DNA from: Hydractinia symbiolongicarpus
Lineage: Eukaryota > Cnidaria > Hydrozoa > Anthoathecata > Hydractiniidae
Assembly (NCBI RefSeq): GCF_029227915.1
Contig: NC_079884.1
Location: forward strand, 14,074,001 to 14,138,000
DNA: 64,000 nucleotides
Reading direction: 5' to 3'
Below are positions 46,169 to 58,223 of this stretch, piece by piece. The position numbers were made by a program, and so were the translations under genes. The notes beneath the pieces were generated by a model. It was not told the DNA's origin and made no database searches. It worked only from the letters and a program-made list of their open reading frames with translations. The number at the start of each line of letters is the position of its first letter. The first letter of the stretch is position 1.

Positions 46169-46323
46169 CCGTAATAGCCAAACCTTTTTTGTATTTCTTT
46201 TTTAGTGAATTATATTTCGAATAATTTATCGCAGGTTCCCAAACTGACAATGTGAAAACTTCCAAAACATTGATTCCGAATATTTTCCGTCAGACAGAAA
46301 ATGGGGAAAACGACAACATGTAA
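45079..46323 (+). CDS. Small acidic zinc-finger protein with alternative last exons
   Basis: First exon: 45079 (or the better ATG at 45133, MAGEDVKN) to 45454, with donor ACAG|GTAATG. It encodes a very acidic N-terminus (ELDDDFF, EDLLEEENEVD, DEEDVDMV) and one zinc-finger-like unit, KFVCSKCKKQYFKEAYYKKH, followed by LIC, so the last ligand is Cys (C2HC-type spacing). Two acceptors fit its phase. One is at 45655, giving a Thr/Lys-rich tail that ends KPPWY at TAG 45741-45743. The other is at 46235, giving a polar tail that ends NDNM at TAA 46321-46323, with AATAAA at 46353-46358. The second option has the better 3' end. Acidic region plus zinc finger suggests a nuclear protein. No family recognised; origin from a transposon is possible because an inverted repeat pair flanks most of the locus. 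Confidence 0.55.
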
Positions 46324-46352
46324 TTTTGTTGTCTGTTAAGTAAAGTCATATA

Positions 46353-46358
46353 AATAAA
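46353..46358 (+). terminator. Poly(A) signal of the zinc-finger gene
   Basis: AATAAA 29 nt after the stop of the distal last exon. Confidence 0.5.
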
Positions 46359-47966
46359 GGTCCCCTTAGGAATGGCAAAGTTTTCTACCACAAATACAAA
46401 ATCCCTAAGTAAGTAAGTCAAATTCTTCTCTAATAAGGTCTTTCATGGAAAATTGTTTTCCCCGAAATATTGACACAAGTTTCTTCGTGGAAAACAATCT
46501 CACATCGGAAAAGTTGATGTCGTCGTTTTCTTCACCATCGTCTCATCGCAGTCGCCGACATTGTTGTTACAGCGGTTGTTTTTGTTGTTGTTGTGACGTG
46601 AATAAACATTTTTTTCAGTATACTGATTGACATAGTTCATGGCAATTCTGACGTATTGAGATATATAGTAATTGCTAAGGGATAACAAGCTCACCACAAA
46701 CGATTGCGTCACAACCATCCTGTTGTTTTGATCATTAATTTTAAATATAAAAGGTTAGCTGATCGCCGAAGAGGTAGCGCTGAAAAGCTTAAGATTTTTA
46801 TTGCACTAGAAACTTTTTATAACAGGTCGTATCATACGAGGACAAAATCTCGCGTAGGTGTATCCAGCGAAATATTTACCTTATTTGTCCAGTTAATTAC
46901 AGAAAAAAAGAAATTTCCTACATTCGAATCCGCTACCATTCAATACTCTAAATACATTATTTGCAATTAAGTTTAGGAAAAAAAGTAAACCCAAGGTCAA
47001 ATCTCCTACCCAGGTTGTTTTCAACACGGGATAAGAAAGTTTAAGGTGAAAGATAATATCGTACTGTTTTAATAGAAAACTATAAATTATGAAATCATCT
47101 GTTACCAGCGGTTAAACATGATGCTTTCTTTTTCACCAACATATAGAGCATGCGTATCAGAAAATATAACAGAAAGAGATAAAAGATGGAATAATTTGAA
47201 CTTTCTCATAACATGCTTTCCTCAAACACGCCTAGTGATTTCAGACACTGTAAGATAGCCCATCACTAGATTTCCAAAAGGCACACAAAAAGTACCAGAA
47301 TATCATCATAAAGTAATTTTATAAGAAGAATGATAAGTAAGAAAAAATTAGAGAGTGATTATTATAAATTGAGAATGTTTCTCATCAAGAGCGGAAAAAT
47401 GGCGTCGGGAAACATAGCTTTACAGCTAATTTTAGTTTACGATTTTTGTTAGTACGATATTGCTCAATAAAAAATTGTTAAATTTTCACTCTACAGCCTT
47501 TTTCTTGTTCTAGTTATTTCGTCTTTCCCCACAACCAGACTAACATTTCGTTAAATAAAATCGATCAACATACCAGGTTCAAATCTGTTGCAAATTTTTA
47601 AATCATTTTAAATTATTTAAGAAGTTTTTCCCGTAGTAAGGATCCTATTGATAGGCATTGCAATAATTTGATCTCTTTAGCAAGCAGTTTTGTACTTTAG
47701 GCATGCCAACAACTTCAACTTTACCGGATCAGATAAGCGATTGTTTTATAATAAGTTATGTCCTTCCAAACAAACCCATCGTAACATTCTTATTCAACAT
47801 TACTGTAATGCTAATGTGATGGATTACAAAACAGTTGCGCGTAATTTTCTAAATTTGATAGGGCTGCAATTTTTTTGTCATTACCATCATAATAGATTGC
47901 CAGTGAAAAGTAATTAAAAAAAATAATACTGGACAGGGCTTACATAACATTTCCGGCATGGATATG
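46359..47966. other. Non-coding spacer
   Basis: No gene recognised. Short frames at 46,445 and 46,704 lack motifs. Confidence 0.35.
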
Positions 47967-47974
47967 TATATAAA
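47967..47974 (+). promoter_or_regulatory. TATA box of chitin-binding gene 1
   Basis: TATATAAA 76 nt before the start codon at 48050. Confidence 0.6.
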
Positions 47975-48049
47975 CATTGTAGCATCGAAATTTTAATCGC
48001 GATAAAATTTAACATCAAAATACAACATTTCATCTGTCGCAGGCTGAGG

Positions 48050-48890
48050 ATGACGACATTATACACACTATTTCTTTTAATCGGAGGTTTGTTATTTAAA
48101 ATCGCCTATAACTAGTTAATTGTTCTTAACTTTTAACCCTTGCTACAAACGCTAAAGTCAATTTGAGCAAAAGTTTCAGATCTACTGACAGTGCAATAAT
48201 AAACGAGTTGAATTTTTCTTAGGTGCGAGTGCAATGTATGGAACATGGCCAACACCTCCACCTGTCCCATGTAAGTAATACACATTATATGTAAATCTTA
48301 AACGTAACACCAGTACCTGTTTTTGGAGACGTTTTCACAATATTTAGGCTTTCATCTTTATTAATCAATTTGAACAAAATTTCATAGGTCCCAACAGCAT
48401 GTGTGCTGGTCATTCTGATGGAAATTACAATTACGATCATCCCAGTAATGGTAAAAAAGATAACTATTTTGTACAATGCGTCGGTGGAAAAGCTTATTGT
48501 CAAGCATGTTGGCCAACAAACATGAAATTCAAGAAAGAATGTAATCAATGTTTGTACAGTATGAATGGTAAGTATTACATTTCATTTTTTGTTTGAAACA
48601 TCCTCTTGACAAAACCAACAGCATTGGACTAATCACGTTTGTTATATTCAGATGCTTGCCACACTACACAGACATGGGCACCAGTACCAACATACACCTG
48701 CCCTGATGAGTGCCCAAGCAGAGGACCAAACTTCAAAGGAAACATTAGAGATCCTTCCCAATCAAAACATTATGTTGCTTGTTGGAATGGTGTTACTGTT
48801 GGATGTGTCAATTGCCCAGTTGGACTTGAATTCAACGAAGAAAAGAATGCTTGTCTCTACGAAGGACAATATTATACCAAACCTTTGTAA
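48050..48890 (+). CDS. Secreted two-domain chitin-binding (peritrophin-like) protein 1
   Basis: Predicted to bind chitin in a cuticle, perisarc, capsule or mucus matrix outside the cell. Four exons: 48050-48086, 48223-48270, 48388-48567 and 48652-48890 (TAA). All introns are GT-AG and phase 1, and the product is 167 residues. The signal peptide is MTTLYTLFLLIGGASA, followed by a short Pro-rich linker (TWPTPPPVP). Domain 1 is encoded by exon 3 (CPNSMCAGHSDGNYNYDHP, YFVQCVGGKAYCQACW, ECNQCLYSM). Domain 2 is encoded by exon 4 (TCPDECPSRGPNF, HYVACWNGVTVGCVNCPVGL, ACLYEGQYY). Cys spacing and the aromatic C-x-x-G-x-A/V-x-x-C core resemble chitin-binding type 2 (CBM14) domains, with extra Cys (QACW/VNCP) beyond the usual six. 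Each domain sits on its own exon. It is the only plus-strand member of the cluster. Confidence 0.88.
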
Positions 48891-50189
48891 ATGTAACATA
48901 TACTTTAATTAAAATTAAAAAAAATGCATTTTTGTAACAAAAATGAAAGATCATAGGTTTATTACTTGAGCTAAGTTGTTATTCTTAGTCTCATTACTCA
49001 TGAAATTCCTAAGTTAATAATGACATAAACCGTAGTAATGAAGAAAAATATCTCACGATAAAGACACAAATTCTTTGCTTACTAAAAATATTAATAGTAA
49101 TAAGTTAATATTAATAAGAACAAGATTATTGAGACAGTATCATAGTTATGTAATTTTATTATTTATTATTTGCTGGTACGAGTATAGCTAATACTGATGA
49201 TGGTATGAAAATAGATTGTCCACTTTGAAATATATTCTATTTATTAATTATTTTTAACGTTTTGTAAAGAACTTATCGGAAGCGTGTTAAAGGTCTTATT
49301 AAAGGAAATACTTCATAGCTACTAAATGGAAACCTAAATGTTCATCTCAGTCCACGTATGGTTGTAGCTTCTCGTATAGACACTACAAATTGCCCCTTAA
49401 ATCATGAACGTTAACTTTCTGAGTTGTTAATTTTCTGATTCGGTAATTTTCTGTAATAAGGTATTTATGCTATAATAACTTCTTGAGTTGTGGCGCTGAA
49501 AGAGAAGGTCCACTATATGTAGTTACTTTGTAAAATTGCGTGTTCTCAGAAACATTTTGAAATTCTTAGATAGCCACAAAAGCCGTTTGGACAAATTAAA
49601 AATTTTAATACGTGCTAAAGTTCCATGCGACTTTGTAAAATAATTCTTCTTGAAATTTGTGGTTTGTTCGAAACATTGTTACCTGACTGAAACAAAAAAA
49701 CTGGTTAGTATGGAGAAATCCGACCAATTGATTATCTTTGCTTTGCATGCAGTCATACCAACCATAACATAAACACCAAAAACAGACTGCCATAGCTCAC
49801 TAGAACATATAAAATTCGATTATCTAAAACTGTTTTTTTTTGTTTCATTTCACATAAACATTTATTTGAATTTTCTTACAAAAGTCTCAAACCAAATAAT
49901 CTTGAATTTCAAAAGTTTTAAAATAAAAATGTGTTTTTGCTTCTGGGTGACTTGGGAATAACAACTTAAGAAAATAACCTCAAATTTTTAGGGAGCATCA
50001 GAAAATCTATTTTTCCGATAAGATAGACAGTCTTTACCTTTGCGCTTGGCCTTTGTATTTTGCAGAACAACATCAAAGCTGATTATTGTCCGTTATTATT
50101 ACGGCTTATAAAAAACGCAAAAATACCAAGTATGACGTACTTAAGAGGAATGATTTTTTGAATGGTCTAAAAATAATTCTCGGTAGTTG
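48891..50189. other. Non-coding spacer with 3' flank of chitin-binding gene 1
   Basis: AT-rich; no gene. ATTAAA variants occur shortly after the stop codon, but no canonical AATAAA is close. Confidence 0.35.
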
Positions 50190-50440
50190 GTAGTTGGTAG
50201 TTGACACTTGGAAAGAATGAAGGGGGATAATTGGGTAAGAAAGTGCAGAGACTTGATAGTTCCTGGGGCAAAGCCCAGAGGCAGACCGAGAAAGATTTGG
50301 CAGGAGGTTATAAGGACAGACTTGATACAGAGGAAGATGAGTTTAGATCTAACACAGTCTAGATCAGATTGGATTGTCATTACTATACCCGTCCAACCCA
50401 TGCTAGCATGGAAAACGGACGTTAAGTCGAGAATGATGAA
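50190..50440 (+). pseudogene. LINE 3'-end fragment
   Basis: Encodes the last residues of a non-LTR reverse transcriptase protein, WVRKCRDLIVPGAKPRGRPR then KIWQEVIRTDL and SRSDW. It is followed by a characteristic 3' UTR, CAACCCATGCTAGCATGGAA and ACGGACGTTAAG, and a GATGA-type tail. Everything upstream is missing. A common 5'-truncated insertion. Confidence 0.75.
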
Positions 50441-51601
50441 CCTGATGGTGCACGGTGAATCAAAAAAATTTAACTTTTTCAATTCAAATAAACTTTGTGC
50501 CTTATAGAAAAAGGTTTTTAATTTGCAAACACTAACGAAAATTTGCACACGCAAAATTTCAAAAACAATTTCACCAATTGGCAAACATAACCGTTTTTGC
50601 TTGAGCGAAGATATAAAACCCACAATTAATTTTCTTAAAAATCCTTTTCGTCATCACCTGAAATTATCTAATTGTTCTAATTATTTTAAAATTGCTGACT
50701 AAGTTTTACATCGATTAACTCTGTTTGCTTCCAAGAGAAGGCCGGAAGAAGTAAACAGAAGAAGAATGCCTAAATTAGAAGTTAAGGAGCAATTGGTCAA
50801 ACATTGTTACCACTAATCGGATATGATCATTCCGCAGGAAGAACATGACAATTAAAAGTTAATGCTTGGCAAAAATCACGTAAGCTATCTGTCAAAATGC
50901 CAACCAAATGCTAACTCATCGTTGAAATGTTTTTTTTTAATTCATCAACAAAATTTAAGAATGAGTTTACAAAACGCATATAACCATTACTATAACAACT
51001 CTGGCATTTATTTTGTGTCAGGTAATCAACCCAACTTTGAAATCATTAATATTTTCCGATGTCTCATTTGAAAGAAAAACTTATATGTTGCCAATAATGT
51101 TCTGTAATTTGAACGAGATAATGTTGCTAACTAACAAGTAAGCAAAGCTAAACTTATTTAAAAAATGATTACTCTTTTTGAAAGGATTGTAACAACCAGA
51201 TTATAAAAGGTGTATTCGCTTTTTTAAGTGTATCGGGCTACCTCTTTTGAGATGTGTGTAGACTGATAACAGTAATAAAGACCAGAGAGCTTTTATTAAC
51301 AAACATATAATGATTTTTCGCAATTCCTGCTTAGTATTAACATGTTTTCATTCTGTAACAATGGTTTCCTAGACTCTTCTTATTGTGAATGGTTGACATG
51401 CATGGCAAAATTTTTGTTGCATCATTTATGAATAGCCACTTCAGCAGAAACAAAGAATATTTGAAGCTAGGTGAAGCCGTAGAAAAAAGTACAACTTTTT
51501 AATTAAAACGTTATCTCCTGCTGATAAATAAAATAATTTATATAAAACCCCTCGTAATACAATGTTAATTCTAAACGTCCATAAGTTAGTAGTAGAGTAT
51601 T
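50441..51601. other. Non-coding spacer
   Basis: No gene recognised; a 69-codon plus frame at 50,862 lacks motifs. Confidence 0.35.
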
Positions 51602-52447
51602 CTACAAAGGTTGAGTTAAATATTTTCCTTCGAAAAGACATTTGTTATATTGCTCGTTAAATTCCAGACCAGCTGGGCAGTTGACACATCCAACAGTAAC
51701 ACCATTCCAGCAAGCAACGTAATGTTTTGGTTGGGAAGGATCTCTGATGTTTCCTTTGAAGTTTGGTCCTCTGCTTGGGCACTCATCAGGGCAGGTGTAT
51801 GTTGGTACTGGTGCCCATGTCTGTGTAGTGTGGCAAGCATCTGAATATAAAAAACGTGATTAGTCTCATGCTGTTGGTTTTGTCAAGAGGATGTTTCAAA
51901 CAAAAAATGGAATGTAATGCTTACCATTCATACTGTACAAGCATTGATTACATTCTTTCTTGAATTTCAAGCTCAAAGGCCAACATGCTTGACAGTAAGC
52001 TAAACCGGATACACATTGTACGAAATAGTTGTCTTTTTGGCCCATTGTAGGGTGGTCGTAGTAGTGGTTACCATCTGCTTTACCGGCACATAGACTGTTA
52101 GGGCCTACAATGACAATAAAAATACATTAATAGAATTGTATTTCATCTTAACTAGGTACTTTTCCATTGTTTTGGTATCTACTATAGGAAAACCTGTCCA
52201 GTTTGATGACAGGAAAAGTGTGATACTTACATGGGACTGGTGGTGGTGTTGTTCCTGTTACTGTATTAGTATGCAGGTCGGCTTGTGCTCCTATACAAAA
52301 AAAAAGAATAGCAATGAAATTAAGCAAAAATATATTTTTTGCAGGCTTTTCATGCTAGATCAGTGTTCATGTTTGAAGTATATAAATATAATTCTAAATC
52401 TTACCTGCCATCAAGGCAACAGCTGCTAAAATAAATTTCATTGCCAT
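51602..52447 (-). CDS. Secreted two-domain chitin-binding (peritrophin-like) protein 2
   Basis: Exons in transcript order: 52405-52447, 52231-52290, 51925-52104 and 51602-51840 (TAG), giving 173 residues. The signal peptide is MAMKFILAAVALMAGAQA. The linker is longer than in the paralogues (NTVTGTTPPPVP; exon 2 is 60 nt instead of 48). Domain 1 (SLCAGKADGNHYYDHP, CVSGLAYCQACWPLSLKFK) is the most diverged of the four. The first two thirds of exon 4 are nearly identical to gene 1 at nucleotide level, whereas its end differs (NEQYNKCLFEGKYLTQPL-type residues). Other features are as for gene 1. The head-to-head neighbour on the right is gene-free. Confidence 0.88.
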
Positions 52448-52545
52448 TGTTTTCAAAGAAACTATGGTGTGTCGAATTAAACTAAGTTGAAGATGTATGT
52501 GTACTTCTTTCTCGTCGAATGATACTACTACTGTTACAGGAGACG

Positions 52546-52555
52546 CATTTTATAG
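52546..52555 (-). promoter_or_regulatory. TATA box of chitin-binding gene 2
   Basis: CTATAAAATG on the minus strand, about 100 nt upstream of the start. It is followed by ATCATTCGACGAGAAAGAAG, a block also seen upstream of gene 3. Confidence 0.6.
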
Positions 52556-52559
52556 CCCG

Positions 52560-55500
52560 TGATTACAATAGATTATGTAAGATATCATGACACGCAAGGT
52601 TAATTAAAGCCATTATTATGCTTTCTCATTGCTAGCTAGCTTTCTCTGCAATAAATCATCCACTCACAACAAATAATTGACACCATTTAACCCGTGACAG
52701 ACGTCTATTGTTAAGTTTTTTATGTCTCTTATGCTGAGTGGTAATTTGATTTTATTAGTTGCTTAGCAAGGGAAGGATGTCACGATTTGTTTTTTCTTTT
52801 CGCTTCGTTTAAGGCGCGGCAATGAATCGTAAGCTTCTTGGCGACAAATGAACTTGTGCAAAAATCCTTTGTCACTATTGAGTCATAGGTCAATTATGCT
52901 AATAATTATTATCTTTCTTATTTTTATTTTGTTGTTGTTGTTATTGTTTTTCATTTTCTTAGCTTTTAAAATATTGAAAAAAATAAAAAAAGAATTTTGT
53001 AGCTCGCAAAATAGATAAAATTAGAAAGTTTAAAAAACTGAATATAAAATTCAAACGGCTACGAGAACCAGTAATACAAAAACTGGTCCACTAGCTAAAA
53101 AATTGTTGATCGTAATAAGGTAATAATGGTCTGAATGACTGACATAATTATTGATGTTGTTTTACATGGTAAAAGTAAATGACTTTAGCTCCCCTTATTT
53201 CTTTACTAGAAGTGTTTTCAATTGATTTAAAATATTGAATATAATAATTTGTTGTAGAAACCTAGAAGCAAAAAAAAAAGAATGTAGACTGGATTTAGGC
53301 CAACCTAGAGAGATCATATTTGACCAGTTTTTGTTTACGTCAACCCAAACTATGGCCTCCTTAGGAAGCTCAACTTTTTTAGCCTCTCCACTTGCAAAAT
53401 TACTCCGTTGGGCTTTTCTAAAGTAAAAAAGAGGTGTTTTAGCAGACACAAGTTTTAAAAAAGAAGAAACACATACAGGTAACGACGACGATGCGTTCAA
53501 ACAAAATTTTAATTTGATTTGATTGATCTCTGATGTCTTCCAAAACATCTTCCAAATTTTTTTTTGAAGAGAAACAGTTGGAAGGAAGTAGTAAAGGTTT
53601 AAAACGACAAAACATACGGATAATTTCGTGTTCCGCTTATTAATATAGGAAACACATCAGGTTATGCTTGCCACATCAAGAATGTTTTTATATTTTGAAT
53701 GACAAAATGACAAAATGACAAAAATACCATCATTCGACAAAAAATTTTAAAAAAAATTAACAGATAAAGTAAGCATGTTATAAAAAGATGCTACGATTTT
53801 TTCAAACAATATTTTACACACAGATGACTCGGTTGTAGATATTTAATGTTAGATTCACCGCATGGCAACAAGACTTATTTCAGTAGCTTTAAGAGTTTTT
53901 CTATAATAAACTTTCTTTTTGTCAAAACCTGTGAAGGGCAGAAGTTAAGACACAGTGATAGAGTGTATTAATTTCCACTGCCAATTTTTATTTAAAAATC
54001 ATTAGGTAAGCGAAAGAACTTGCGGAAAATTTTATGTTCCGTTTATTTACATGGGAAAAAAGGGTTATGCCAAAGAAAGCGGGGGAAACTTTCGATACAA
54101 TGTATCGAAACTGATACTGGCATCGTCCGTTCGTTACGAAATGAATAAGTAACGATTTTATTTGGAGCGGCAACATATCATAACTTAACAGAACTGAACA
54201 TTTTGGTTTTTGATTGCCTTCTAAAAGATTGAGAAACTTTTACGAATTGTAAAAATGTAAAATTTTTAAGTAAGAAACTTTTTCACACATTCTCACTATC
54301 GAATAAACAAGTATCGAGTAGGTTATCCTGACAAATCCTGGCTATTTAAAAATGAAACAAGCAAAGACTACAGTCTATCATCTTTTCTTGTACATATATA
54401 TGCTGATGAAAGTCTCTTTATCCCAAAAAAAAGGCCTAAGAATTTAGAAAATTTAACTATTTAGTGTTTTGCTCTATTTCTTATACCGTGTAGCCTTTTA
54501 ACTATCTAGTTTTTAATACCTCTTTTTTTTAAACAGAGTTAACTTAGTGCGAGGAACTAAAATCAATATCGTTAGGTGGGAAATCATAAAAATACCAAAG
54601 CTTTACGTGTAACCATAATTTTTTTAGGCTTTAGGCAGAAAACACACATATAGCTAAAAATTTTACACATCGGGTACATACCACCGACCTTTAAGTTAGA
54701 ATATATTTTATTTTAACTTTCTACTTTCTAACTGAGTCGCAATCTTTGATACTCCATATACCGATCTTTTTCTGAAATTGAAAACGAAATTTCCAGGCTT
54801 TTTAGATACGCTATAAGTTTAGATTTATAATTTGTACTAAAATTTGATTCACTAACTAGAGCCGTCAATGTTTTTGAAAATACTAAGGTGGCATTAAAGG
54901 GTAGATGGTCTTTTTTTCCGAGGCCTTGTAGTAGCGGCATTGATTATTTGTAAGAATAAAATCATTAAAAAAAATTGATTATGTAAGTGTAATTATTAAG
55001 AATTGTGTCACATAATTAATGTAACCTTGACCTTATTGTGTGTAATAAACTACTAACGATTTTTATCACTAATTATTATAAAACACAAAAATGCACACCC
55101 TTGTTATTTACAATTAAAATAATGTTTACAATTTCGTGTCTGTTAGGATTGTATCCTAATTTCGAATCATAGCTACAATAGATTAAACAAGATAAAAGAA
55201 AAGCAAGTCCGAATAGATTGATTTTATTTAAATCTTGGATAGAATATGGATGTTAGAAAAAGCTTTATTTTGCTTATAGTTTCCCCTCCCTAACTGTCTT
55301 CTTTTTATATTCTCAGCATAGCACTAAATTGAAAGAATAAAAAAGGCAGACACTAAATATCTATATTATAACATTTCCTTTCTGTGAGCCAAAATATACT
55401 AAGTTTTTTCTTTAAAAATCGGGGGTTTTGCAATCGAAAACACAATTATATTGGTACATATACTCATAGTAATGACCCCCGCCCATGTAAAGTTACTTCA

Positions 55501-55840
55501 TAAAAGACGGGGACGGATACACGAAATGGCGATGTAAAATATATGCAACATGCACTTGTCGAAATTTCAACGGGCTAACAATTTGTACAGCTGAAATTCA
55601 TCAATCACGTAATCTAAATCTCTATTAAATTCAAAACCATTCGGCATGAGCAGACGTTCTAACTTTATGACCTTACAAAATACCCACACAAGTTACTGTT
55701 TCCTGCAAATCTTGAAATGGGTTCTTTGTTTGCTCCTTATGCTTGTAAAACAGAATAGTAATCAGATCTTACTCAAATAATTACTTTTGTTGCCACGACT
55801 CAAATATATTCCACTAATTATTGTGTACTTGTTTCCGATT
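52560..55840. other. Non-coding stretch
   Basis: No gene recognised. Contains a short (TGACAAAA)n repeat at 53,700-53,726. Minus and plus frames up to 117 codons near 53,200-53,550 lack motifs. Confidence 0.35.
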
Positions 55841-55844
55841 GAAA

Positions 55845-55868
55845 ATGGCGACCACAAGAACAAAACAG
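55845..55868 (+). CDS. Possible first coding exon, 8 codons
   Basis: ATG in good context (GAAAATGGCG) reads MATTRTKQ and meets a donor-like CAG|GTGCGT. No matching downstream exon was found within the window, and without splicing the frame closes after about 40 codons. Speculative. Confidence 0.15.
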
Positions 55869-57318
55869 GTGCGTGAAAATATTAGAACTTGCACATCTAT
55901 TGAGACTTTGTTCAATATTTCCGTTTTTCAAATCGACTTAATAATAGTTAATAACATGTCGATGTAAATGTTGGATTAATCGTTTGATGTAAAGTTTATA
56001 AATGCATACAAAACGTACACGCACATACACAAAATAGGGATGAAGGTAATAATGTGAAATAAGGCAGAAACAGAAAAAAAGTTAAATTTAAAAACCAAGT
56101 ATGTTGCCAGCTGCAGTAATCTTGTCTGTTGCATGTTGCATGTCAGATTACTCAGTATAACATAAAATACACTATGAAAGTAGGGATCTCAAATATTTTT
56201 TGTTATAATTGATATTGAGCTCTATGCTGTAACTGATGTACATTGCAACGTCACGTAAAACTCAAAAAAACTTTTTAATAACACCCGTCATTTTGCAACT
56301 CAATTCCAACATTTTGTACACGGGCAATAAATGTTTTTCTTCAATTTAAATGCAATAGAGACAAGAGAGTCAGCCACAAATAATTCTTATGTTTCTTAAT
56401 TGCAAAAAATAAATGCAACAAAATTTCTTCCTGCAAAAGTTTCTATCTTCAAGATATATGTGTTAGGGGTCACAAATTTAGTTTTGGGACCAAATTAAAA
56501 TTTAAACCACAATGAAATTTTGCTATTTGATTTTCAGTCAGCATGAATTCATGAAAGATTTTATTATGTATCAACGCGAAATTTCAAACATAAGAATGGT
56601 ATAAAATCTTTCTGTTGAAATAGTAGTTCGGCTGGTTTTGATTTTATAATACTTCTCAAATTTTGAAATTGGTCAGAACAGTAAGTTAAGTAACACTCCA
56701 ATGCGCTGTTTAACTGGAATAACCATAAATATATGGAAGAAAGAAAAAACGCTTCTGTCATTAAAACGCGTTGGTTTTGTGGACTTCCTGCCCGTTATCA
56801 TTTTTGTGCCATTACAAGTACTCTGGATACTGCAAAATGCAAGTTATTTGGTCGGAGCTTGGCCACAAGGAACAAATTTCCAGACCATTTTTTTCTTGTT
56901 ACTATGATTTTATATAATGGTAATATCACAAGAAATGTATAAAATATCAGGTTTTCATTACCCCGAAAAAACCCGAAAAGATCCTTTTTACTCCTTCTCT
57001 TTTGATTCCACTGTAGGAATGCCTTAATGACTCATTAGAGTTGTACCTTTCTACTAAAAGGGGAAGCTTTACAGGGGTCATCAATGTATTATCAGATTGT
57101 ATATTGAATCTAAGATCTTGATTGCAGAAAAAGATGACACAAGAGTATAAAGTTTTTTCTCTATTTTAACCGAAACATAACAATAACTACTACCTATCAT
57201 TAATATATTATGCTATTTCGTCAGTTTTTTTAAGTTATGTGGCACTCACAAATGAAGCTGAGAACTCATAACGAACCTAAACCTAATAACACCTTTTTTG
57301 GTAATAAAAAGCACCTTC
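55869..57318. other. Non-coding stretch
   Basis: No gene recognised. Overlapping plus frames at 56,701-56,942 lack family motifs and splice support. Confidence 0.3.
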
Positions 57319-57324
57319 TTTATT
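57319..57324 (-). terminator. Poly(A) signal of chitin-binding gene 3
   Basis: AATAAA on the minus strand, 23 nt after the stop codon. Confidence 0.6.
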
Positions 57325-57346
57325 TGAGATAAAGTTTTTGTTACAT

Positions 57347-58223
57347 TTACAAGGGTTTGGTATAGTATTTTCCTTCGTAGAGACAAGCATTTTTCTCCTC
57401 GTTGAATTCAAGTCCAGCTGGGCAGTTGACGCATCCAACAGTAACACCATTCCAGCAAGCAACATAATGTTTTGATTGGGAAGGATCTCTTATGTTTCCT
57501 TTGAAGTTTGGTCCTCTGCTTGGGCACTCATCAGGGCAGGTGTATGTGGGAACTGGTGCCCATGATTGTGTAGTGTGACAAGCATCTAAGTAAAAATAAT
57601 GAGGTTAGTCAAAAAGTAATTCTTTGTAAAAGGAATAAAGTAGGCTGAAACAAAAATGGAATTTAATTCTTACCATCCATACTGTACAAGCATTGGTTAC
57701 ATTCTTTTTTGAATTTCATGTTCATTGGCCAACATGCTTGACAATAAGCTTTTCCACCGACGCATTGTACAAAGTAGTTATCTTTTTTACCATTACTGGG
57801 ATGATCGTAATTGTAATTTCCATCGGAATAGCCAGCACACATGCTGTTGGGACCTAAAATAACAAAATCAAAATTAGTACTTCCTTTGTCATGAGATAAG
57901 ATATTTGGTGAAAAACTCAGTTTGAATTAAAACCAGAGTAAACCTATCGTTTAAACTCTCCCGTATATAATTTTTGTTTTGCATTGACGAAGTAAATAAA
58001 TTAAATGCAATCAAATTACCTAAAAATATTTGAATCTACTTACACGGAACAGGAGGAGGTGTTGGTCCAGTCACATCCATGGCAAATGTTCCTAAGAATA
58101 AATAGGTTAACATGTACTAAATTAGGCATGTTAAATTGAGCATTATAAATTAAGCATTACTGATTACTAGAAAATAACACGCTTACCTGCAGCAAGGGCA
58201 GATACCACAATTAAAAACTTCAT
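57347..58223 (-). CDS. Secreted two-domain chitin-binding (peritrophin-like) protein 3
   Basis: Exons in transcript order: 58187-58223, 58044-58091, 57674-57853 and 57347-57585 (TAA), giving 167 residues. The signal peptide is MKFLIVVSALAAGTFA, then a linker DVTGPTPPPVP. Domain 1 (SMCAGYSDGNYNYDHP, YFVQCVGGKAYCQACWPMN) is almost the same as in gene 1. Domain 2 has TCPDECPSRGPNF and GCVNCPAGLEFNEEKNACL. Exon lengths of 37, 48, 180 and 239 nt equal those of genes 1 and 4. It is arranged in tandem with gene 4 on the same strand, and the two linkers are nearly identical. Confidence 0.89.

Noticed and set aside
53195-53548. 117-codon minus frame and opposing plus frame
   Set aside because: Neither has motifs; the two strands shadow each other.
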